Part shown: positions 22,275-31,918 of the stretch, piece after piece
How positions within the stretch are numbered: position 1 is the stretch's first letter
Layout: every line of letters begins with the position of its first letter
Origin: Mycobacterium paraterrae
Lineage (GTDB): Bacteria > Actinomycetota > Actinomycetes > Mycobacteriales > Mycobacteriaceae
Reading direction: 5' to 3'
NCBI RefSeq assembly: GCF_022430545.2
Contig: NZ_CP092488.2
Location: forward strand, 4,960,001 to 5,024,000
Length of the DNA: 64,000 bases
Program-made: the position numbers and the translations under genes
The notes under the pieces: model-generated
Seen by the model: only the letters and a program-made list of their open reading frames with translations
Database searches by the model: none
What the model was told of the DNA's origin: nothing

Positions 22275-23479
22275 CGGTCCGCTCTCCCCGCGCGCGCGAC
22301 GTCCAGCGCACGGCGCCTTTTTTGCGCGCGCCTCCCGTCCCGCGCTTCGCGCGCGACGTCCAGCGCGACGCGGGCCACCTGCCGAGCCGCTTCCGGGTGA
22401 CCGACCAGCGTCGCGGCCGCCGTCATCGCCGCCAGCCGCGACTCGTCGCCGAGCAGGCCGGCCACCTGCTCGGCGACAAAGCTCGGGGTCAGGTCGGCGT
22501 CGGCGACCACCATTCCCCCACCTGCTTTGACCACCGGCAACGCATTGAGGCGCTGCTCGCCGTTGCCGATCGGCAGCGGCACATAGATCGCGGGCAGACC
22601 GACCGCGGTCACCTCGGCGACGGTCATCGCGCCGGACCGGCAGATCGCCAGGTCGGCGGCGGCGTACGCGAGATCCATTCGGCTCAGATACGGCACCGCA
22701 ACGTAGGGCGGATCGCCCGGCCGCGGATCGGGAAGGTCGAGCGTGTTTTTAGCGCCGTGCGCGTGCAGCACCGCCACCCCTGCGGCCGCCAGATCGGTGG
22801 CCGCCGCGGCGACCGCACGATTGATGGACACCGCGCCCTGCGAGCCGCCGAACACCAACAGCACCCGGGCGTCGTCGGCGAAGCCGAAGTGCGCCCGCGC
22901 GGTCGATCGCAGCGCGGCACGGTCCAGCGAGGTGATCGCCTCGCGAACCGGGACGCCGACCACCTCGGCGCGGCGCAGTCCCGGGTCGGGCACCGCCGAG
23001 AGGATCCTCTGCGCGCTGCGGGCTCCGACCCGGTTGGCCAATCCGGCGCTGGCGTTGGCTTCGTGGATCACCACCGGCACCCGACGGCCACGCCGCGCCG
23101 CGCCGCGAGCGGCCAGATAGGCCGGCAGCGCCACATAGCCGCCGAATCCGATGACGACGTCGGCGTCGACCTTGTTCAGTACGGCCCGGGTCTGCCGCAC
23201 GGCGCGCAGCACACGTGCCGGCAACCGGGCGAGATCGCCGGTGGGTTTGCGGGGCAACGGGACCGGGGTGATCAGCTCGAGCGGGTAGCCGCGCTCGGGC
23301 ACGAGTCTGGTCTCCAGGCCGCGTGCGGTGCCCAGCGCGGTGATGCGGACGTCGGGTTCGAGGCTGACCAGGGCGTCAGCAACGGCCATCGCGGGCTCGA
23401 CGTGGCCGGCTGTGCCGCCGCCCGCAAGCACAACCGACAGCGACGAAGGCCCGGCTGGCTCTCTGACCGAGTCGTTCAC
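22271..23479 (-). CDS. murG: UDP-GlcNAc:lipid I N-acetylglucosaminyltransferase MurG
   Basis: A protein of 402 residues from GTG 23479, which overlaps the ftsW stop (GTGA). GT28 motifs: VVLAGGGTAGHVEPAMAVA, IGFGGYVALPAYLAA, HEANASAGLANR, LLVFGGSQGAVSINRAV and ICRSGAMTVAEVTAVGLPAIYVPLP with NGEQRLNA. It converts lipid I to lipid II at the inner membrane face. The C-terminus is unusual: a heptapeptide ALDVARE/A occurs twice near the end because the DNA carries a 17-base repeat 55 bp apart (22293-22309 and 22348-22364), separated by a basic stretch. Confidence 0.96.
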   Translation of the reverse strand: MNDSVREPAGPSSLSVVLAGGGTAGHVEPAMAVADALVSLEPDVRITALGTARGLETRLVPERGYPLELITPVPLPRKPTGDLARLPARVLRAVRQTRAVLNKVDADVVIGFGGYVALPAYLAARGAARRGRRVPVVIHEANASAGLANRVGARSAQRILSAVPDPGLRRAEVVGVPVREAITSLDRAALRSTARAHFGFADDARVLLVFGGSQGAVSINRAVAAAATDLAAAGVAVLHAHGAKNTLDLPDPRPGDPPYVAVPYLSRMDLAYAAADLAICRSGAMTVAEVTAVGLPAIYVPLPIGNGEQRLNALPVVKAGGGMVVADADLTPSFVAEQVAGLLGDESRLAAMTAAATLVGHPEAARQVARVALDVAREARDGRRAQKRRRALDVARAGRADR

Positions 23480-25047
23480 CCGTAGCGTTGCCTTTCCAAT
23501 GCTCGACGGCCGTGTGCCTGACGCTCGCCGGTGTACCGCTGTCCGCCTACATGATGCCTTGCGCGTGCGGCGCGCTTGTCCGCCGCAGGTGGCTTGGGCG
23601 GTCGCGCGGCGCGCCCCGGCGGGGGCTTGCGCTGCGGCTTGGCCTGCTGCGGCTTGGTACGCAACCGGTCGCGCAGCGCCTCGACCCGGGTCGGCGAATA
23701 GGGCTCTGGCAGCGGCAGCCGCAGAATGCGGGTCATCCGGTCGTCGCGGCCTGCGCGCAGGGCGGCGACCGCCTCGGGTTCGTGACGGGCCGCATTCGCC
23801 ATCATGCCGATCATCACTAGCGTTGTCGCCGTTGATGTTCCGCCCGCCGATATCAACGGCAACTGGATGCCGGTGACGGGCAAGAGCCCGATCACGTAGC
23901 CGACGTTGATGAACGACTGGCCGATCACCCACAGGGTGGTGGTCGCGGTCAGCAGTCGCAGGAACGGATCAGCGGAGCGACGGGCGATGCGCATTCCGGT
24001 GTAGGCGAACAGACCGAACAGGCCAAGCAGACCGAGCGCGCCGACCAGGCCCAACTCCTCGCCGATGATCGCGAAGATGAAGTCGTTGTGCGCGTTGGGG
24101 AGGTAGTTCCACTTCGCGGTGCCCTGGCCCAGCCCGTCACCGAACACACCGCCGTTGGCCAGCGCGTATTTGGCCTGCCGGGCTTGATATCCCGAGTCCT
24201 GCGGGTCTTGGCCCGGGTCCAGCCACGACCGCACGCGGTCAGAGCGGTAACCAGCCGTCATCGCCAAAACGCCGGCCGCGACGATCGCCAGGCCGAGCGA
24301 ACTCAGGAACACGCGCAGCGGCAACCCCGCGTACCACAGCAGACCCAGCAGGATGATGACCATCGACACCGTCTGGCCGAGGTCGGGCTGGGCCAGGATG
24401 AGCGACAGCGCGATGATCGCGGCCGGGATCAACGGAATGAGCATTTCGCGCAGCGAGGCTCGTTCCATGCGCCGCGCCGCCAGCAGGTGTGCGCCCCAGA
24501 TAGCGAACGCGATCTTGGTCAGCTCGGAGGGCTGCATCGAGAAGCCTGCGATCACGAACCATCCGCGAGAACCATTGGCTTCCTTGCCGATTCCCGGGAT
24601 CAGCACGAGTACCAGCATGACGATGGTGGTGGCGAAGCCGGTGAAGGCCATCCGACGCATGAACCGCACCGGCAAGCGCAGCGCCAGATAGCAGGCGAAT
24701 AGGCCGATGACGGTCCAGAGGACCTGGCGACCGAAGATCGTCCAGGCCGAGCCGTCGTCGTCATAGGAGCGCACCCCGGACGCCGACAGCACCATGATCA
24801 GGCCGAGCGTCGTCAGCAGGGCAGCCACCGCGACGATCAAGTGAAATGAGGTCATCGGCCGGCCCAGCCAGGCCCCGAACCGGGTGCGCGGCTCGCCGAC
24901 GACGACCTTGGCGGCCTCAGCGGCCTTGGCGGGCTTGGCGGGCTTGCCGTTCTCGACGTCGGCCGCGGCCGGGTCAGCGGCTGCCTGCTCCGCCAGCTGG
25001 CCGTCGTTGGTCCCCCGGCGCAGCAGCCGGGCCAGTGCGGGTTTCAC
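23476..25047 (-). CDS. ftsW: Septal peptidoglycan polymerase FtsW (SEDS)
   Basis: A protein of 523 residues with about ten membrane helices from residue 68 on and long charged tails at both ends. SEDS landmarks: VLSASGVRSYDDDG, FSMQPSELTKIAFAIWGAHLLA, LAQPDLGQTVSM with the catalytic-region Asp, and FINVGYVIGLLPVTGIQLPLISAGG. It polymerises lipid II together with PbpB. The C-terminal 95 residues are basic and Pro-rich, as in mycobacterial FtsW, where the tail binds FtsZ. The GTG start lies five bases after the murD stop. Confidence 0.96.
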   Translation of the reverse strand: MKPALARLLRRGTNDGQLAEQAAADPAAADVENGKPAKPAKAAEAAKVVVGEPRTRFGAWLGRPMTSFHLIVAVAALLTTLGLIMVLSASGVRSYDDDGSAWTIFGRQVLWTVIGLFACYLALRLPVRFMRRMAFTGFATTIVMLVLVLIPGIGKEANGSRGWFVIAGFSMQPSELTKIAFAIWGAHLLAARRMERASLREMLIPLIPAAIIALSLILAQPDLGQTVSMVIILLGLLWYAGLPLRVFLSSLGLAIVAAGVLAMTAGYRSDRVRSWLDPGQDPQDSGYQARQAKYALANGGVFGDGLGQGTAKWNYLPNAHNDFIFAIIGEELGLVGALGLLGLFGLFAYTGMRIARRSADPFLRLLTATTTLWVIGQSFINVGYVIGLLPVTGIQLPLISAGGTSTATTLVMIGMMANAARHEPEAVAALRAGRDDRMTRILRLPLPEPYSPTRVEALRDRLRTKPQQAKPQRKPPPGRAARPPKPPAADKRAARARHHVGGQRYTGERQAHGRRALERQRYG

Positions 25048-25052
25048 CGCTG

Positions 25053-26522
25053 CTACCGGCGTCCGGCGCGGGCCGCGGCCGCGAACGTGTCACCGCGGTC
25101 CGCGTACCCGCTGAACTGGTCGAACGACGCGCCGGCCGGGGCCAGTAGCACCGTGTCGCCGGGGCGGGCGAGGTCACGCGCGGCGGCCACGGCCGCGGTC
25201 ATGACGCGAACACCGACAGTCTCATCCGACGGCGGAACCACATGTGTCACATATGCGAGAGGAGACTCAGCAGTCGCATGCATATCAATATCCTCGCCTG
25301 CCACAACCTGTACGACGGGCACATCCGGCGCGTGTCGCGATAACGCCTCGGCCACCAGTGCCCGGTCGCGGCCGATCAGCACCGCTCCGACCAGCCGCGA
25401 CGCAACACGTTCGACCGTCTCGTCGACGGACGCGCCCTTCAGCAGACCGCCGGCGATCCACACCACGCCCGGGTAGGCCAGCAGCGATGCTTCGGCGGCA
25501 TGCGGATTGGTCGCTTTGGAGTCGTCGACGTAGCTGACCTGGTCGATCACTGCGACAAGCTCGGCCCGATGCCGGCCCACCCGGAACGCCGACAGCGCCG
25601 CGGCGATCGCCTCGGCGGGCACCCCGACGCTGCGGGCCAGCGCGGCGGCGGCCAGCGCGTCGAGCACACCCACCGGACCCGGCACCGAAATCGTCGACAC
25701 CGGAGCCAGCGCCGCGGAGTTGCCGGAAAAAGCGCGATCGATCAGCAGTCCGTCGCGGACCCCGAGCTCGCCGTCGCCCGGTTCACCCAGCCGGAAGCCG
25801 ACCCGCACCGGTGCAGGGGCGTCGGCCAGCAGCGCAGCGGCCCGCGGATCGTCGAGCCCGGCGACCGCGACCCTCCCGCGCAGCACCCCGGCCTTCGCGG
25901 CGGCGTAGGCGGCGAGGCTGCCGTGCCAGTCCAGGTGGTCCTCGGCGATGTTGAGCACGACGCCGGCCTCGGGTCGCAGCGACGGTGCCCAGTGCAGCTG
26001 AAAGCTGGACAGCTCGACGGCCAGCACGTCGGCGGGCTCGTGCAACTCGTCAAGCACCGGGTTGCCGATGTTGCCGCACAACCGGCTGTTCACACCGCCC
26101 GCGACCAGCATCGCCTGCAGCATCGACGTGGTGGTGGTCTTGCCGTTGGTGCCGGTGACCGCCAACCAGCGTCGCGGCGGGCCGTAGCGCCCGGCCTGGT
26201 CGAGCCGCCAGGCCAGCTCGACGTCACCCCAGATCGGCACTCCGGCGGCCGCCGCGGCGGCCGGCACGGGAGTGCTCGGTGCGAAACCCGGGCTGACCAC
26301 GACCAGCACATAGTCGGCGACGTGCGCTGCCGCGGTGGTCGAGTCTTCCGTTGGGTAACCGGCGTCGGTGAACTGCTGACGGGTGGCCGCGGAGTCGTCG
26401 CACAGAGTCGCCGCCGCGCCCAACGCATCGAGCGCCGCCACCACCGCGCGGCCGGTCACTCCCCCGCCCGCGACGAGCACTGGCGCTCCGGCCGACAGCA
26501 CCTCCAGCCCGGGGCCGGTCAT
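25053..26522 (-). CDS. murD: UDP-N-acetylmuramoylalanine--D-glutamate ligase
   Basis: A protein of 489 residues starting at ATG 26522, one base after the mraY stop. Motifs: VLVAGGGVTGRAVVAAL at the N-terminus, ATP loop GTNGKTTTT (residues 124-132), GNIGNPVLDEL, LNIAEDHLDWHGS with metal and catalytic residues, and VDDSKATNPHAAEASL in the C-terminal domain. It adds D-Glu to UDP-MurNAc-L-Ala. Length is normal for the family. Confidence 0.97.
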   Translation of the reverse strand: MTGPGLEVLSAGAPVLVAGGGVTGRAVVAALDALGAAATLCDDSAATRQQFTDAGYPTEDSTTAAAHVADYVLVVVSPGFAPSTPVPAAAAAAGVPIWGDVELAWRLDQAGRYGPPRRWLAVTGTNGKTTTTSMLQAMLVAGGVNSRLCGNIGNPVLDELHEPADVLAVELSSFQLHWAPSLRPEAGVVLNIAEDHLDWHGSLAAYAAAKAGVLRGRVAVAGLDDPRAAALLADAPAPVRVGFRLGEPGDGELGVRDGLLIDRAFSGNSAALAPVSTISVPGPVGVLDALAAAALARSVGVPAEAIAAALSAFRVGRHRAELVAVIDQVSYVDDSKATNPHAAEASLLAYPGVVWIAGGLLKGASVDETVERVASRLVGAVLIGRDRALVAEALSRHAPDVPVVQVVAGEDIDMHATAESPLAYVTHVVPPSDETVGVRVMTAAVAAARDLARPGDTVLLAPAGASFDQFSGYADRGDTFAAAARAGRR

Positions 26523-26523
26523 C

Positions 26524-27606
26524 TCAGCCGCCGCCGGTGGCCGCGAGCCATTCGCTGTAGAACAGCGCGACACCCAGGCCGCAGCTGATGGCCGTGAGCA
26601 GCCAGAACCGGATGATCACCGTGGTCTCCGCCCAGCCGACCAGCTCGAAGTGGTGGTGGAAGGGTGCCATCCGGAACACTCGACGGCCGGTCGTGCGGAA
26701 CGCCAAGATCTGCACCACCACCGAGACGATCTCGGCGACGAACAGCGAGCCGAGCACCACCGCGAGGATCTCGGTGCGGCTGGTCACCGAGATGCCGGCG
26801 ATGATGCCGCCGAGGGCCAGCGAGCCGGTGTCGCCCATGAAGATCTTGGCGGGCGCGGCATTCCACCACAGGAAGCCGATGCACGCGCCGGCGGTGGACG
26901 CGGCGATGATGGCTAGGTCCAGCGGATCGCGCACGTTGTAGCAGCCCAGCCCCGGCGCGGTCGCGCACGCGTTGCGGTACTGCCAGAAGGTGATCAGGAC
27001 GTAGGCGGCGGTCACCATCGCCATCGATCCGGCCGCCAGTCCGTCCAGTCCGTCGGTGAAATTGACCGCGTTGGACCACGCGCTGACGACGATCACGCAG
27101 AACAACACGAAGAGCGCCGGACCCAGTGCGACCGTGGCGATTTCGCGTACGTAAGACAGGCTCGAGGACCCCGGGGTCAGCCCTGTGTCGTTGCGAAATC
27201 GCAGGACCAGGGCGCCGAACAAGGTGGCGGCGACGATCTGCCCGATGGTCTTTGCGGTTTTGTTCAGCCCGAGGTTGCGGGATCGCCGGACCTTGATCAG
27301 GTCGTCGACGAACCCCACGGCACCCAGGGTGGTGGCCAAGAACAGCACCAGCAAACCTGACGCGGACGGGCCGTTGCCGTCGAACGCCAGCCCGGCCAGG
27401 TGCGTGCCGAGGTAGCCCGCCCAAATGCCGGCCAGGATCGCGACCCCGCCCATCGACGGTGTGCCGCGCTTGGTCTTGTGGCTGGGCGGGCCGTCCTCGC
27501 GAACCTCGTGGCCAAAGCCCTGCCTGTTGAACAGCCGGATCAGCATCGGGGTGAGCAGGATCGAGACCGTCACGGAGATCGCGACGGCGAGCAGAATGTC
27601 GATCAT
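26524..27606 (-). CDS. mraY: Phospho-MurNAc-pentapeptide transferase MraY (MurX)
   Basis: A protein of 360 residues with ten predicted helices. Family landmarks: KTKRGTPSMGGVAIL near residue 50, TLGAVGFVDDLIKV with the catalytic Asp pair, NFTDGLDGLAAGS and WWNAAPAKIFMGDTGSLALGG, then RRVFRMAPFHHHFELVGW. It makes lipid I from UDP-MurNAc-pentapeptide and decaprenyl phosphate. ATG 27606 overlaps the murF stop (ATGA). Confidence 0.98.
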   Translation of the reverse strand: MIDILLAVAISVTVSILLTPMLIRLFNRQGFGHEVREDGPPSHKTKRGTPSMGGVAILAGIWAGYLGTHLAGLAFDGNGPSASGLLVLFLATTLGAVGFVDDLIKVRRSRNLGLNKTAKTIGQIVAATLFGALVLRFRNDTGLTPGSSSLSYVREIATVALGPALFVLFCVIVVSAWSNAVNFTDGLDGLAAGSMAMVTAAYVLITFWQYRNACATAPGLGCYNVRDPLDLAIIAASTAGACIGFLWWNAAPAKIFMGDTGSLALGGIIAGISVTSRTEILAVVLGSLFVAEIVSVVVQILAFRTTGRRVFRMAPFHHHFELVGWAETTVIIRFWLLTAISCGLGVALFYSEWLAATGGG

Positions 27607-29111
27607 CGGGTGTCGCCCTGGCTCTCCGCCACCAGCGAATCGGCCAGCGCCCCAAGTCCGGCCGCGTTGGAGGCTTTGACCAGCACCACGTCGCCGGGCT
27701 GCAACTCAGCCCGCAGGACGGCCAGGGCGGCATCGGCGTCGGCGACGATCACGACCTCGTCGCCCCACGAACCTTCCATGACGGCGCCCTGGTGCATGGC
27801 GCTCATAGACCTCCCCGTTCCGACGACAATGAGTCGAGACACATCTAATCGCACTGCCAGCCGTCCAACGCGGTCATGCTCGGATATCGCATCGTCGCCG
27901 AGTTCTGCCATCTCGCCCAGCACTGCCCAGCTGCGGCGGCGTCGCCCGCCGGGGCCTGCGTCACCGGAGGCCGAAATCCACGCCAGCGCCTGCAACCCGG
28001 CGCGCATCGAGTCCGGATTGGCGTTGTAGGCGTCGTCGATAACGGTCACCCCGTCGGTGCGGGTGCTGACCCGCATCCGGTGGCCCGAGACCGGCCCGGC
28101 GTCGGCCAGGGCCTGCGCGACCTGCGCGGCGGTGGCCCCACACTCCAGCGCGACCGCTGCGGCGCACAGCGCATTGCTGACCTGGTGATCGCCATGCACG
28201 GCCAGGTTGACGTCGATCGCGACGTCGCCCGCGTGCAGCGTGAACTGCGGACGCGCCAGCTCGTCAAGCGTCACCGGCCCGGCCCAGACGTCGGTCTCCC
28301 GGTTTCGGCTGATCCGCACGACGCGGGCCGCCGTCACCTCGGCCATCGCGGCGACGGCCGGATCATCGGCGTTGAGCACCACCACCCCGGAACGCGGGAC
28401 AGCCTGAGGCAGTTCACTTTTGGTTTGCGCGATGGCTTCCCGCGAGCCGAACTCGCCGAGGTGCGCGGTGCCGACGTTCAGCACCACTCCGATCGCGGGC
28501 GGCGCTATCGCGGCGAGCGCGGCGATGTTGCCGGGATGGCGGGCCGACAGCTCGAGCACCAGGTAGTCGGTGCTCGGCGTGGCACGCAGCACGGTCCACG
28601 GGTGGCCAAGCTCGTTGTTGAATGATCCCGGCGGGGCGATCACCTCGCCGAGCGGCGAAAGCACCGCGGCAAGCAGGTCTTTCGTGGAGGTTTTGCCCGA
28701 TGAACCGGTGATGCCGACGATTGTGAGTCCCCCGGCCACCAACTCGGCAGCCACCGCGGCGGCGAGCTTGGCCAATGCCGCGAGCACGGCGGCGCCCGAC
28801 CCGTCGCTGTCGTGTTCGAGCACACCGGCGGCCGTGTCGACGTGCTCCGCCGGCGCGACGACGATCGCGGGGACGCCGACCGGACGAGCGGCCAGCACCG
28901 CGACGGCTCCCGCGGCCACCGCCGACGCCGCGTGATCGTGCCCGTCGACGCGGGCGCCGGGCAACGCCAGGAAGAGTCCGCCGGAAGTGACCTTGCGGGA
29001 ATCGAATTCGACTGTCCCGGTGACGTGCAGCTTCGCGGCGTCCGCGGCGGAGATGTCGGCCAGCTCGCCGCCGACGATCGCGGCGATCTGTGCCACGGTG
29101 AGGTCGATCAC
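27603..29111 (-). CDS. murF: UDP-MurNAc-tripeptide--D-alanyl-D-alanine ligase
   Basis: A protein of 502 residues. ATP loop GITGSSGKTSTKDLLA (residues about 128-143), NFNNELGHPWTVLRA-type segment (GSFNNELGHPWTVL), LNVGTAHLGEFGS and VIDDAYNANPDSMRAGLQAL are the MurF signatures. It adds D-Ala-D-Ala to complete the pentapeptide. GTG 29111 overlaps the murE stop, and its stop overlaps mraY. Confidence 0.97.
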   Translation of the reverse strand: MIDLTVAQIAAIVGGELADISAADAAKLHVTGTVEFDSRKVTSGGLFLALPGARVDGHDHAASAVAAGAVAVLAARPVGVPAIVVAPAEHVDTAAGVLEHDSDGSGAAVLAALAKLAAAVAAELVAGGLTIVGITGSSGKTSTKDLLAAVLSPLGEVIAPPGSFNNELGHPWTVLRATPSTDYLVLELSARHPGNIAALAAIAPPAIGVVLNVGTAHLGEFGSREAIAQTKSELPQAVPRSGVVVLNADDPAVAAMAEVTAARVVRISRNRETDVWAGPVTLDELARPQFTLHAGDVAIDVNLAVHGDHQVSNALCAAAVALECGATAAQVAQALADAGPVSGHRMRVSTRTDGVTVIDDAYNANPDSMRAGLQALAWISASGDAGPGGRRRRSWAVLGEMAELGDDAISEHDRVGRLAVRLDVSRLIVVGTGRSMSAMHQGAVMEGSWGDEVVIVADADAALAVLRAELQPGDVVLVKASNAAGLGALADSLVAESQGDTR

Positions 29112-30631
29112 TTGCGGGCCTCAAGCGCGGCGGCGAGTTCGATCCGATCATCGAACGGCTGCGTTTGCCCGTTGCGGGTCTGACCGGTTTCATGCCCCTT
29201 GCCCGCGATCAGCACCACGTCCCCGGCCGCCGCCCAGCCCACCGCGTGGTTGATCGCCGCGCGCCGGTCGCCGATCTCGACCACCTCGACGTCGGTGCCG
29301 GCTTCCGCTGTGCCGCCGAGGATCTCGCGGCGGATCTCGGCCGGGTCCTCGCTGCGCGGATTGTCGTCGGTCACCACCACCAGGTCCGCGAGTTCTGCAG
29401 CGACACGGCCCATCTCGGCCCGCTTGCCACTGTCGCGATCGCCACCGGCGCCGAATACCACACCGAGCCGGCCGTCCGGACGTCGAAGGGTGCGGAGCAC
29501 CTCGCGCAGCGCGCCCGGTTTGTGGGCGTAGTCGACCAGTGCGAGGAAGTCCTGGCCGCGGTTGACCTGCTCGAGGCGGCCGGGAACCTGAGTGTGCCGT
29601 AGGCCCGTGCAGGCCTGCTCCGGCGAGACGCCGACAGCGTCTAGGACCGCCACTGCGACAAGGCAATTGGCAACGTTGTAATCGCCGGGCAGCGTGATGG
29701 CCAGCCGGTGATGAACACCGGCCGGGTCGACGGCGGTGAATTCCTGCCCACCCGCCTGCACGACGACGGCCTCGGCACGCCAGTCGGCAGGCCGGCCCTT
29801 GGTGCTGACCGTGACGGCCTGGTCTGCGCGGTGGGCCATCGCGCGGCCGGCGTCGTCGTCGACACACACCACCGCCCGGCGCGCCCGCAGCGGTGAGGTC
29901 GGGTCGAACAGCCGCGCCTTGGCGTCGAAGTAGTCCTCCATCGTCGGGTGAAAGTCGAGATGATCGCGAGACAGGTTGGTGAAGCCGCCGACCGCGAACT
30001 CGGTGCCGTCGACGCGCCCGAGGGTCAACGCGTGACTGGACACCTCCATCACCACCGTGTCGACGCCGCGCTCGACCATCGCCGCGAGAAGCGCCTGCAG
30101 TGCCGGCGCTTCCGGGGTGGTGAGCGCGCTGGGGATGTCCTCGCCGTTGATCCGCAGGCCGACGGTGCCGATCAATCCGACGGACCGGCCGGCCGCGCGC
30201 AGCCCCGCTTCGATCAGATAGGTCGTCGTGGTCTTGCCCGAGGTGCCGGTGATCCCTACGACGGCCAGGTGCGCGGACGGGTGCCCGTACACGGTGGCGG
30301 CGATCTCGCCTAGCACGCCGCGCGGCTGGGGGTGCACGAGCACCGGCACGGTACCTGCGTCACGGTTCAGCTGCGCAAACCCGTCGGCGTCGGTGAGCAC
30401 CGCCGCGGCTCCGCTTTCGACCGCTTGGCCGTAGAAGCGGGCGCCGTGGACGGTCGCGCCCGGTAACGCCGCAAAGAGGTCACCCGGCTGCACGTCTTGG
30501 GCGCGCAACGTGACCCCGGTGATCTGCAAGTCCGATTCCGTGCTGCCCTCGGCGGGAACCGCCCCCACCTGGAAAGCCAGCATCGACAGCGGCACGCCCG
30601 CACACGACGAGGGACGCAGCGCAGCGGGCAC
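29108..30631 (-). CDS. murE: UDP-MurNAc-dipeptide--meso-diaminopimelate ligase
   Basis: A protein of 507 residues. Motifs: ATP loop GITGTSGKTTTTYLIEAGL, TTPEAPALQALLAAMVERGVDTVVMEVSSHAL, NLSRDHLDFHPTMEDYFDAK and VTDDNPRSEDP; the DNPR motif marks specificity for meso-diaminopimelate. The start is set at GTG 30631, eight bases after a GGAGG site; an in-frame GTG and ATG at 30640 and 30637 are inside or against that site. An FAD reductase gene diverges upstream with a 119-base gap, so murE begins a transcription unit here instead of following pbpB directly. Confidence 0.96.
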   Translation of the reverse strand: MPAALRPSSCAGVPLSMLAFQVGAVPAEGSTESDLQITGVTLRAQDVQPGDLFAALPGATVHGARFYGQAVESGAAAVLTDADGFAQLNRDAGTVPVLVHPQPRGVLGEIAATVYGHPSAHLAVVGITGTSGKTTTTYLIEAGLRAAGRSVGLIGTVGLRINGEDIPSALTTPEAPALQALLAAMVERGVDTVVMEVSSHALTLGRVDGTEFAVGGFTNLSRDHLDFHPTMEDYFDAKARLFDPTSPLRARRAVVCVDDDAGRAMAHRADQAVTVSTKGRPADWRAEAVVVQAGGQEFTAVDPAGVHHRLAITLPGDYNVANCLVAVAVLDAVGVSPEQACTGLRHTQVPGRLEQVNRGQDFLALVDYAHKPGALREVLRTLRRPDGRLGVVFGAGGDRDSGKRAEMGRVAAELADLVVVTDDNPRSEDPAEIRREILGGTAEAGTDVEVVEIGDRRAAINHAVGWAAAGDVVLIAGKGHETGQTRNGQTQPFDDRIELAAALEARK

Positions 30632-30750
30632 AATCATCACCTCCGTCTGCAGATCAGCCCTGACACCTTATCGAGCCGCCCGACGTCGATCCGCCCAGGA
30701 AGCAGGAGTCGTCGGCGTAAAGCGCCCGCGACCGGGGTAGCCGACCGGAC

Positions 30751-31902
30751 GTGAACGACACCGAACTCATCATCATCGGCAGTGGGCCGGCAGGCGTCAG
30801 CGCGGCCGAAGCGTTCCGCCAACACAACCACGATGGCCGGGTCCAGATTGTGACCGACGACGCGGCGCTGCCCTACGAACGGCCGCCGCTGAGCAAGGAG
30901 TTCCTCCGCGGCGACGCCGAGCCAGGCGACGCTGAGCTGCACCCTGCGCAGTGGTTCGACGAGAACAACATCGAGTTGGTGCGAACGACCGGCGTGGAGC
31001 ACATTGACCCGGCCCGACATCAGCTCACCGCCGCCGGGATCCGTCATTCTTACCGGTCGCTCGTGTTGGCCTGCGGGGCAAAGCCGTCCGGGTTTCCGGT
31101 GCGCGGCGGCGAGAAAGCGCTGCAGCTGCGGTCGATGGCCGACGCGCAGGCACTGCGTAAGGCCGCGACGAAGGCAGGCGCGGCGGTGGTGGTCGGCGCC
31201 GGCTTCATCGGCTGCGAGGCTGCCGCATCGCTGGCTATGCGCGGGGTCGCCACGACGCTGGTCGCCCCCGACCCAGTACCGCAGGCCAAGCGACTCGGCG
31301 ACGAGGCCGGCGAGCGAATCAAACGTCTCGTCGCCGACGCCGGCGCGCGCTACGTCGGCTCGGCGCACGTCAGCGAAGTCACCGACGAAGCGGTGCACCT
31401 CGACAACGGGACTCGTATCGACTGCGACCTGGTTTTGGCTGCAACCGGTGTCACACCACAATCGGATCTCGCCGCCAACGCCGGCATCGATACCCGCGAC
31501 GGACGGATCGTCGTCGACGCACGCATGCGGACGTCGGTGGACAACGTGTACGCCGCCGGCGATGTGGCGCTGGCTTACAACAGTCTGGCCGACCGCCCAG
31601 TTGCCGTGGAGCACTGGCAAGACGCCATGGATCAAGGTGCGCTGGCTGGTGCCGCCGCTGCAGGGCGCGACGGTGAATGGGACGCGATCCCGGGATTCTG
31701 GACCACCATCGGCGAGGCGACCCTGAAGTATCACGCCTGGGGCGACGGCTTCGACCGCGCGCGCCTCATCGAACACAGCGGCGGCTTCACCGCCTGGTAC
31801 GAAGCCCGTGGTGTGACCGTCGGTGTCCTGACGTTCAACGCCGACGACGACTACGACCGTGGCGAAAAGCTGATCCGGGATCGTAAGCCAATTCCATTCT
31901 GA
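30751..31902 (+). CDS. FAD-dependent ferredoxin/rubredoxin reductase-like oxidoreductase
   Basis: A protein of 383 residues. FAD-binding ELIIIGSGPAGVSAAEAFR (residues 5-23), YERPPLSKEFLRGD, NAD-binding VVVGAGFIGCEAAASLAMRG (about 147-166) and FAD-binding VYAAGDVAL (about 268-276) follow the class of ferredoxin reductases that serve P450s and dioxygenases. The C-terminal reductase dimer domain (IPGFWTTIG onward) is present. It would pass electrons from NAD(P)H to a small iron-sulfur protein; no partner is adjacent. GTG 30751 has no strong ribosome site. It is divergent from murE and convergent with the methyltransferase gene. Confidence 0.9.
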   Translation: MNDTELIIIGSGPAGVSAAEAFRQHNHDGRVQIVTDDAALPYERPPLSKEFLRGDAEPGDAELHPAQWFDENNIELVRTTGVEHIDPARHQLTAAGIRHSYRSLVLACGAKPSGFPVRGGEKALQLRSMADAQALRKAATKAGAAVVVGAGFIGCEAAASLAMRGVATTLVAPDPVPQAKRLGDEAGERIKRLVADAGARYVGSAHVSEVTDEAVHLDNGTRIDCDLVLAATGVTPQSDLAANAGIDTRDGRIVVDARMRTSVDNVYAAGDVALAYNSLADRPVAVEHWQDAMDQGALAGAAAAGRDGEWDAIPGFWTTIGEATLKYHAWGDGFDRARLIEHSGGFTAWYEARGVTVGVLTFNADDDYDRGEKLIRDRKPIPF

Positions 31903-31918
31903 CGCAACAGGATCCAGG

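Noticed and set aside
22085..23485. A 466-codon plus-strand ORF opposite murG and murC
   Set aside because: It is a shadow of the murG frame; the minus strand encodes complete GT28 motifs, while the plus frame has none.
25500..26588. A 362-codon plus-strand ORF opposite murD
   Set aside because: The murD motifs are intact on the minus strand, and the plus frame is His/Gln/Arg-rich without a domain.
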